Shown here piece by piece: positions 58,814 through 64,000 of a stretch of 64,000 nt of DNA. The stretch covers positions 124,001 through 188,000 of the forward strand of contig NZ_JAAGPI010000013.1 of NCBI RefSeq assembly GCF_017104715.1. The letters run 5' to 3'. This DNA comes from Burkholderia sp. Ac-20365 (lineage in GTDB: Bacteria; Pseudomonadota; Gammaproteobacteria; Burkholderiales; Burkholderiaceae). Numbering within the stretch: the first letter of the stretch is position 1; each line of letters begins with the position of its first letter. The notes under the pieces were generated by a model, which was not told the origin of the DNA, ran no database searches, and saw only the letters and a program-made list of their open reading frames with translations. The translations under genes were made by a program, and so were the position numbers.

Positions 58814-59569
58814 ATGAAGATCGTTATCATCGGCGGCACGGGTCTGATCGGCTCGAAGACGGCGGCTATCCTGCGTCAGGCGGGTCACGATGTCGTCGCC
58901 GCGTCGCCCAGAACGGGTGTCAACACCATCACGGGCGAAGGGCTCAAAGAGGGCCTCGCGGGCGCGCAGGTGGTAATCGACCTGTCCAATTCGCCATCGT
59001 TCGAAGACAAGGCGGTGCTGGAGTTCTTCGAAACCTCTGGCCGCAATCTTCGTACGGCTGAGGCGGAAGCGGGCGTCCAGCACCATGTCGCGCTATCGAT
59101 CGTCGGCACCGACCGCACGCCCGAGAATGGCTACTTTCGCGCGAAGGTCGCGCAGGAAAAGCTGGTCGCGGCCTCCGGCATTCCGTACACGGTCATCCGT
59201 TCGACCCAGTTCATGGAGTTTCTCGGCGGCATTGCCGATTCGTCGATGCAAGGCAACACGGTGCACATGTCGCCGGGCATGTTCCAGCCCATCGCCGCCG
59301 ATGATGTCGCCGCGATCGTCGCCGATGTCGCGCTCGCTGCGCCGCGCAACGGCATCATCGATATTGCCGGGCCCGATCGCGCGCCGTTCAACGAGATCAT
59401 CGCCCGCTATCTGAAGGCGGTCGGCGACCCGCGCGAAGTCGTGCGCGACCCTGAAGCGCGCTATTTCGGCGGCATCGTCGAAGAACTGTCGCTCGTGCCG
59501 CTTGGTGACGCGCGCGTCGGCACGACCGGCTTCGACGAATGGTTGCGCCGTCCGCAGAACAAGGCGTGA
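58814..59569 (+). CDS. NmrA/NAD(P)-binding SDR-like protein
   Basis: A 251-residue atypical short-chain dehydrogenase of the NmrA/YtfG type. The Rossmann motif is KIVIIGGTGLIGSKTAAIL, with a family segment SIVGTDRTPENGYFRAK and VIRSTQFMEF. Such proteins act as NAD(P)H sensors, quinone reductases or epimerases. It lies between the small secreted protein and the cupin gene on the same strand, and GGAGGG precedes the ATG at close range. Confidence 0.9.
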   Translation: MKIVIIGGTGLIGSKTAAILRQAGHDVVAASPRTGVNTITGEGLKEGLAGAQVVIDLSNSPSFEDKAVLEFFETSGRNLRTAEAEAGVQHHVALSIVGTDRTPENGYFRAKVAQEKLVAASGIPYTVIRSTQFMEFLGGIADSSMQGNTVHMSPGMFQPIAADDVAAIVADVALAAPRNGIIDIAGPDRAPFNEIIARYLKAVGDPREVVRDPEARYFGGIVEELSLVPLGDARVGTTGFDEWLRRPQNKA

Positions 59570-59605
59570 TTTCTCATGCATCGAACTAACAACAACAGGT
59601 GGGAC

Positions 59606-60022
59606 ATGAAACGCATCCTCTGTTCGCTGCTCGTCGCCAGCTTGCCGTTCGGCACCGCGCTCGCGCAGACGCCAAAGGAAAAGAGCGCCAAAGTGACGCT
59701 GGTCTATCAGCATGAATTGCCGAACGTGCCGGGCAAGAGCGTCAAGGGCGTGCTCGTCGAGTATGGTCCGGGCGGCTATTCGGCCGGGCATACGCATGCG
59801 AAGTCGGCGTTCATCTATGCGACCGTGCTCGAAGGCGCAATTCGCAGCCAGGTCAACGACGGGCCCGTGACGGTCTACAAGGCGGGGCAGAATTTCTCCG
59901 AGCTGCCCGGCGACCGTCATCGCGTCAGCGCAAATGCGAGCAAGACGAAGCCGGCAAAGCTGCTGGCCGTGTTCGTGGTCGATACGAACGAGACGGAACT
60001 GACGACACCATTCGGCGAATGA
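59606..60022 (+). CDS. Secreted cupin domain protein
   Basis: A 138-residue single-cupin protein with a signal peptide (about residues 1-21, ending GTALAQ). The cupin metal motif begins YSAGHTHAKSAFIYATVLEG with two histidines, and a second motif follows near ELPGDRHRVSANASK. It may be a small metal-dependent dioxygenase or a binding protein. ATG 59606 follows AGGTGGG; the upstream in-frame ATG at 59576 would spoil the signal peptide. It is the last gene of a co-directional set (secreted protein, NmrA, cupin) and converges on the LysR gene nine bases away. Confidence 0.9.
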   Translation: MKRILCSLLVASLPFGTALAQTPKEKSAKVTLVYQHELPNVPGKSVKGVLVEYGPGGYSAGHTHAKSAFIYATVLEGAIRSQVNDGPVTVYKAGQNFSELPGDRHRVSANASKTKPAKLLAVFVVDTNETELTTPFGE

Positions 60023-60031
60023 ATGCGCGGA

Positions 60032-60928
60032 TCAGCTGATCCGTCTGCCCAGTTGAACCGCGCGTTGGCACACGGCCTCCATCAGCACCGTTGCGCTGCG
60101 CGACGGCGGCGAGAACTTCGAGTAGACGAAGGTGGCCGTCATCTCCAGGTCTTCGACGAGCGGCCGCACGATGCAGTCGGCTTCGCTGGCCGCGAACTCG
60201 TCGACGATCGCAAGCCCGAGTCCGCCGCGCACGAGCGCAAGCGCCTGGTCGGCGCGCGTGACATCGACCACCGAGGTCAGCTCGACATCCGCCTGCTGGC
60301 ACGCGGCAACGATGATCGTGCCGAACGGGATATCGCGGCGAAACAGGATCATCGGCTCGTGCGCGAGGTCCGCTAGCGCGATGCGTTTGCACGCTGCGAG
60401 CGCATGGTTCGGCGGCAACGCGCAGACCATGCGGCCGCGCATGAACGGCACGGCTTCGAGATGTTCGTGTTCGATGGGCAACGACGTGATCGCGACGTCG
60501 ACTGTCTTGCTCAATACTTCCAGCGGCATGCCGGCCATCAGCGTCGTATGCCAGTCGACGTTCAATGCGGGCAACTGGCGCTTAAGCTCCACGATAGCGG
60601 GCGCGACCACGGCAGGCGCGAGCGATGGGCTGCACGCGACGCGCAGCAGGCTCGCGGGTCCGAGCGCGAGCGCACGTGCGAATTCGTCGACACGCAACGC
60701 CGACTGATACACCTGCTCGACCTCGCGATACAGCGCATGCGCTTCGGCTGTCGGGACGAGCCGGCCTTTGGCGCGCTCGAAGAGCCGCAGCCCGAGCGTG
60801 GTCTCCGTGTGCGCGACGAGCTTGCTGACGGCCGGCTGCGAGACGTACAGCATCTTTGCCGCTGCATTGATCGAGCCAGTCAGCATGACGGCTCGAAATA
60901 CTTCCATCTGTCGCAGCTTGAAACGCAT
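60032..60928 (-). CDS. LysR family transcriptional regulator
   Basis: A 298-residue LysR-type regulator. The HTH region is MRFKLRQMEVFRAVMLTGSI with AKMLYVSQPAVSKLVAHTE, and the effector domain follows from about residue 90. It is divergent from the amidohydrolase/aldo-keto reductase genes, which are its likely targets. The effector is unknown. Confidence 0.93.
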   Translation of the reverse strand: MRFKLRQMEVFRAVMLTGSINAAAKMLYVSQPAVSKLVAHTETTLGLRLFERAKGRLVPTAEAHALYREVEQVYQSALRVDEFARALALGPASLLRVACSPSLAPAVVAPAIVELKRQLPALNVDWHTTLMAGMPLEVLSKTVDVAITSLPIEHEHLEAVPFMRGRMVCALPPNHALAACKRIALADLAHEPMILFRRDIPFGTIIVAACQQADVELTSVVDVTRADQALALVRGGLGLAIVDEFAASEADCIVRPLVEDLEMTATFVYSKFSPPSRSATVLMEAVCQRAVQLGRRIS

Positions 60929-61071
60929 GGTTGTTCCGTATTCGGGCGGTGATTAACAAAAGGTTATAGGGTAGCCTAAAGACGGCATACGACAGCGGCA
61001 CGGCCGCGCATTAGTATTCCCGTGCCACGAATGTGCGATGCTGACACGCTGGCCCGCAGATGGAACCTGAG

Positions 61072-61911
61072 ATGAGCGTATTCGACGAAGACAAGATCGA
61101 CTGCCACTGTCATATTTTCGATCCCGCGCGCTTTCCGTATCGCGAGGACACGGCCTATCGGCCTGCGCAGCAGGAGATCGGCACGGCCGCGCAGTTCGTG
61201 CGCGTGATGGACACGTATGGCGTGCGCCATGCGCTGCTCGTCGGCCCGACGAGCGGTTATCGCACCGACAACCGCTGCCTGCTCAACGCGCTCGATACTT
61301 ACAAAGACCGCTTCCGCGGCATTGCGGTGGTCGACAACGATATCAGCCGAAGCGAGCTTGTGGCGCTGAAAAACGCAGGTGTCGTCGGCGTCGCTTTCAA
61401 TCCGGCGATGGAAGGCATCGAGCTCGTGCGCGATGCTGGCGCGCTGTTTGCCATGCTGGCGGATCTCGGGATGTTCGCGCAGGTGCAGGTGTGCGGCGAT
61501 CAGATGGCTGCGCTGGGACCGTGGCTCGCGCAGCAGGGCGCGCAATTGCTGATCGACCATTGCGGCCGGCCCGATGTCGAAGCGGGCATCGGCCAGGCAG
61601 GTTTTCAGGCAGTGCTGCGGCTGGCGGATACCCGTCGCGCGAGTGTCAAGCTGTCGGGCTGGCAAAAGTATTCGAAGCATGCGCATCCGTATGAGGACGT
61701 GTGGCCGTACGTGCAGGCATTGCTCGATGCCTTCGGTCCGCAACACTGCTTGTGGGGTTCCGACTGGCCGTTTCTGCGCGCGCCCGAACGTCTCGACTAT
61801 GGCCCGCTGCTGAACCTGTTCGAACAGATCGTGCCCGACGCGGCCACGCGTCGTCAGATCCAGTGGGACACGCCGCGGCGGCTTTTCGGTTTCGATACGC
61901 ACGCGGCGTGA
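61072..61911 (+). CDS. Amidohydrolase 2 family protein (PDC-lactonase-like)
   Basis: A 279-residue TIM-barrel metal-dependent hydrolase of the amidohydrolase 2 family, similar in pattern to 2-pyrone-4,6-dicarboxylate hydrolase and sulfomuconolactone hydrolase. The first metal motif is IDCHCHIFDPARFP, a later one is LIDHCGRPD, and the C-terminal motif is LWGSDWPFLRAPE. It probably opens a lactone or cleaves a carboxylate product of aromatic or sugar-acid breakdown. ATG 61072 is preferred; 61060 is an alternative. It is followed by the aldo/keto reductase gene after 23 bases. Confidence 0.9.
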   Translation: MSVFDEDKIDCHCHIFDPARFPYREDTAYRPAQQEIGTAAQFVRVMDTYGVRHALLVGPTSGYRTDNRCLLNALDTYKDRFRGIAVVDNDISRSELVALKNAGVVGVAFNPAMEGIELVRDAGALFAMLADLGMFAQVQVCGDQMAALGPWLAQQGAQLLIDHCGRPDVEAGIGQAGFQAVLRLADTRRASVKLSGWQKYSKHAHPYEDVWPYVQALLDAFGPQHCLWGSDWPFLRAPERLDYGPLLNLFEQIVPDAATRRQIQWDTPRRLFGFDTHAA

Positions 61912-61934
61912 CGCGCCGCGCACTCATATCAACG

Positions 61935-62780
61935 ATGGAGAAACAACGCTTGGAACACATCGTCAACCGGCACGGCCTCGACATGCCGAAGCTCGGTCTC
62001 GGTACCTGGCCGATGGTCGGCGAAGACTGCACGCGCGCCGTCGTGCAGGCACTTGAACTCGGCTATCGGCATATCGACACGGCCGCCGGCTATCAGAACG
62101 AAGATGCCGTCGGCGCCGCGTTGTCTGCGACGACCGTGCCGCGCGAGCAGATCCATGTGACCAGCAAAGTCTGGTGGGACCAGCTCGAACCGCAGGCGCT
62201 GCGCGCGTCATGCGAACGCTCGTTGCGCGATCTGCGCAGCGACTACGTGGACCTGTTTCTGCTTCACTGGCCGACGACGGACATGAACCTGCGCAGCACG
62301 CTCGATGCGCTCGTCGGGTTGAAGGAGCGCGGGCTGGCGCGCGCGGTCGGCGTGGCGAACTTTCCGCTGCCGCTCCTGAAAGAGGCCGTCGAAACGATCG
62401 GCGCGCCGCTTGCAGCACTTCAGGTCGAATATCACGTGACGCTCGGTCAGACGAATCTGCTCGAATTTGCGCGACGACATGACATGGCGCTGACGGCGTA
62501 TAGCCCGCTCGCGCGCAATCGCGTGTCGGAGATCCCGGCGATCGTCGAGATTGCACGCAAGCACAACGTGCTGCCCACGCAGATCGCACTGGCATGGCTG
62601 CTCGAACAGAAGAACGTTGCGGCCGTGCCGAAGGCGGCTGGCGCGGCGAATCAGACGTCGAACCTCGCATCGCTCGATGTGCGTCTCGACGATGAAGACC
62701 GCGCGACGATTGCCGCATTGCCGAAGAACGAACGCCTCGTGAATCCGGCGTTTGCCCCGCAATGGGATGACGCTGCGTGA
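61935..62780 (+). CDS. Aldo/keto reductase
   Basis: A 281-residue NADPH-dependent aldo/keto reductase. Catalytic residues are in HIDTAAGYQNED (Asp, Tyr), HVTSKVWWDQ (Lys) and LLHWPTTD (His). It resembles DkgA-type reductases but is distinct from the dkgB gene at 46056. The substrate may be a diketo acid or lactol made by the upstream amidohydrolase or the neighbouring PQQ dehydrogenase. ATG 61935 follows GGAG only weakly; an overlapping GTG at 61908 is possible. It converges on the porin gene. Confidence 0.9.
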   Translation: MEKQRLEHIVNRHGLDMPKLGLGTWPMVGEDCTRAVVQALELGYRHIDTAAGYQNEDAVGAALSATTVPREQIHVTSKVWWDQLEPQALRASCERSLRDLRSDYVDLFLLHWPTTDMNLRSTLDALVGLKERGLARAVGVANFPLPLLKEAVETIGAPLAALQVEYHVTLGQTNLLEFARRHDMALTAYSPLARNRVSEIPAIVEIARKHNVLPTQIALAWLLEQKNVAAVPKAAGAANQTSNLASLDVRLDDEDRATIAALPKNERLVNPAFAPQWDDAA

Positions 62781-62791
62781 TCAGGCGCCGA

Positions 62792-62808
62792 CGGTTCACC
62801 TAGAACCG
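62792..62808. terminator. Short hairpin between aldo/keto reductase and porin genes
   Basis: CGGTTC and GAACCG pair around ACCTA, spanning the porin stop codon at 62800. It could act as a weak bidirectional terminator for the two convergent genes. Confidence 0.35.
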
Positions 62809-63831
62809 GTCGATCATCCCTAACTGCACGCCTCGCACCGCCGCGCCCGGCCACGACGGTGTGAGGCCCGTCACGTTCACGCCCTTGAGCGTGAACTCTC
62901 CCTCGCCGCGATTTCTCAACCAGCCTGCGGCCGCGTACAGCAGCACGCGTTTGGACAGATCGTATTCGCAGGCCGCGCTGAACTGGTCCGCGTTGTTATC
63001 GCCGCCAGAACGGTCGCGCAGATACGCGTAGCCGAGCGACGCGCGAAAGCGCGCGTTGACGGCATAACGCGCGGAAACCGAGACGCCATCGTTGTGATAA
63101 CGCGGCGTGCCGCCATCGCCATTGAAGAACGAGACGAAGCCCGTGACCGGTCCGTACGCGTACGAGACGCCGCCAAGGTTCGCCCGCAACGCGCCGTCGC
63201 CGTGTGTCTGCTGATGCGCGTAGGAAACGCGAAATCCGCCGCTACGCCACGCGAAGGTTTCGATGTGACCGGCGAGGCCGTTGCCGTCGTCGTCGGCGGG
63301 ATCGCGCAGCATCGCCATCACCGTCGTCGAGAAGCCGTGATATTCGGGCGACAGATACGTGATCGCGTTGCTCGCGTACGGCGTGATCTTCGACAGGTTG
63401 TTGAGGCCCGATGCGATCGTGCCTGCGCCGAAGGCATCGAGTTGTCCCTTGAACGGAATGTAGATCGGCGAATACTGACGCCCGATTCGCACCGTGCCAT
63501 ACGGTGTCGACGCGCCGATCCACGCCTGCCGGTTGAAGATCGTATTCGCGACAGCCAGCGAGCCGTTGCCTGAGCTGAAGCCATTTTCCAGGTCGAACAG
63601 AATCTGGACGCCGTTGCCGATATCTTCGGAACCGCGCAGCCCGACGCGCGAGCCGCGATAGGCGCCCGAATCCATCCGCGCGACGTAACCGCCGCCAGGG
63701 TTGGTGATTTCGATGCTGGTATCGAGCGTGCCGTATAGCGTGACAGAGGACTGCGCGTGCGCGCTCGAGGCGCAAGCGGCAAACGCCGCGAGCGCAATCG
63801 ACGTGCGCCGCGCGAGTAGCGAAGGTTTCAT
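62800..63831 (-). CDS. Gram-negative general porin
   Basis: A 343-residue outer-membrane porin of the Burkholderia type. The signal peptide covers about residues 1-26 (ending ASSAHAQ) and the mature start is SSVTLYGTLDTSIEIT. Family segments include SRVGLRGSEDIGNGVQILFD, IFNRQAWIGASTPYGTVRIG and the C-terminal phenylalanine required for barrel assembly. These trimeric porins admit small anions and carboxylates. It converges on the aldo/keto reductase gene and lies just downstream, in the same direction, of the PQQ dehydrogenase gene at the window edge. Confidence 0.95.
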   Translation of the reverse strand: MKPSLLARRTSIALAAFAACASSAHAQSSVTLYGTLDTSIEITNPGGGYVARMDSGAYRGSRVGLRGSEDIGNGVQILFDLENGFSSGNGSLAVANTIFNRQAWIGASTPYGTVRIGRQYSPIYIPFKGQLDAFGAGTIASGLNNLSKITPYASNAITYLSPEYHGFSTTVMAMLRDPADDDGNGLAGHIETFAWRSGGFRVSYAHQQTHGDGALRANLGGVSYAYGPVTGFVSFFNGDGGTPRYHNDGVSVSARYAVNARFRASLGYAYLRDRSGGDNNADQFSAACEYDLSKRVLLYAAAGWLRNRGEGEFTLKGVNVTGLTPSWPGAAVRGVQLGMIDRF

Positions 63832-63874
63832 GAGAGAAAAAAAGAGCGCCGTGAAGCTGGCGAGAAAGACGAGC

Positions 63875-63908
63875 GCCCGACGCGCGCAGGATCGTGCGCG
63901 CGTCGGGC
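63875..63908 (-). terminator. Strong 14-bp hairpin downstream of PQQ dehydrogenase
   Basis: GCCCGACGCGCGCA pairs perfectly with TGCGCGCGTCGGGC around a 6-base loop, 16 bases past the PQQ dehydrogenase stop. On the minus strand the following bases are pyrimidine-rich (CTCGTCTTTCTC), so it is a good intrinsic terminator. Confidence 0.75.
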
Positions 63909-63924
63909 TCGTAATGCGTGTGTG

Positions 63925-64000
63925 TTACTGCGGCAGCGCGTAAGCGATCACGTAATCGCCACGATCAGGCGACTGACGCGCGCCACCCGCCGAGATCACG
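63925..64000 (-). CDS. PQQ-dependent dehydrogenase, C-terminal end (partial)
   Basis: Only the last 24 residues are in the window, ending VISAGGARQSPDRGDYVIAY then ALPQ. They match the end of the PQQ dehydrogenase at 11060, which reads GDYVIAYALPGK after VIAAGGHGSFGTKL. The gene continues beyond the right edge and is transcribed towards the porin gene. The substrate cannot be judged from this fragment. Confidence 0.85.
   Translation of the reverse strand, partial: VISAGGARQSPDRGDYVIAYALPQ

Noticed and set aside
1..64000. CRISPR arrays, phage genes or transposases
   Set aside because: No regularly spaced repeats, integrase, transposase or phage structural genes were recognised on either strand.

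Overview
The window looks like part of a Paraburkholderia/Burkholderia-type betaproteobacterial genome. It is GC-rich, and its genes belong to families common in that group: DUF2934, DUF3331, DUF4148-like, MipA/OmpV, Gram-negative general porins and membrane-bound PQQ dehydrogenases. It is dense in LysR, AraC and MocR regulators beside small catabolic operons, which is typical of a secondary chromosome or megaplasmid. This taxonomic reading is an inference from gene content; there is no rRNA or other marker to confirm it.

Layout. 1-4.2 kb: two unrecognised lipoprotein-like genes, then an overlapping flavin amine oxidase/cytochrome c pair. 4.6-8.9 kb: tRNA-Leu(GAG), DUF2934, a 2-hydroxyacid dehydrogenase with a sugar-acid type MFS permease, and a divergent citrate-synthase-like protein carrying an HTH domain, preceded by a perfect 17-bp palindrome. 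8.9-10.1 kb: an ECF sigma factor with its NrsF-type membrane anti-sigma. 10.35-11.03 kb: a noncoding palindromic repeat element, with an inverted second copy at 54.3-54.96 kb. 11-18.7 kb: a PQQ dehydrogenase, then a LysR-controlled ureidoglycolate lyase-like/DUF2848/amidase/substrate-binding-protein cluster. 19-21.6 kb: a tightly coupled DUF4118 membrane protein/alpha-beta hydrolase/MipA operon. 21.6-29.8 kb: GNAT, AraC, LysR, a PNPOx-ferredoxin reductase fusion with a GST, a chemoreceptor and a DJ-1/PfpI protein.

29.9-39 kb is the clearest functional unit: a MocR regulator, then a divergent LysR and a complete mandelate-to-benzoate pathway (mdlC, mdlB, mdlA, an aromatic-acid MFS permease, and a benzaldehyde dehydrogenase). 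MdlA (racemase) interconverts mandelate enantiomers, MdlB oxidises (S)-mandelate to benzoylformate, MdlC decarboxylates it to benzaldehyde and MdlD oxidises that to benzoate. Catalytic residues of the Pseudomonas putida enzymes are found at the same numbers in MdlA and MdlC.

39-52 kb: AraC, a quinone oxidoreductase, an MHS-family transporter, and a redox regulon (dkgB, old-yellow-enzyme, SRPBCC, luciferase-like monooxygenase, MFS exporter, LysR) in which the same TTGAT-N5-ATCAA dyad occurs upstream of two operons. 52-54 kb: an SDR, a DUF3331 gene and a decayed ohr gene. 55-60 kb: a PdxR/MocR-like regulator divergent from GNAT, azoreductase and AhpD-like genes, then an NmrA-like protein and a cupin. 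60-64 kb: LysR, an amidohydrolase, an aldo/keto reductase, a porin, and the 3' end of a second PQQ dehydrogenase running off the window.

No CRISPR array, transposase, phage gene or rRNA was seen.
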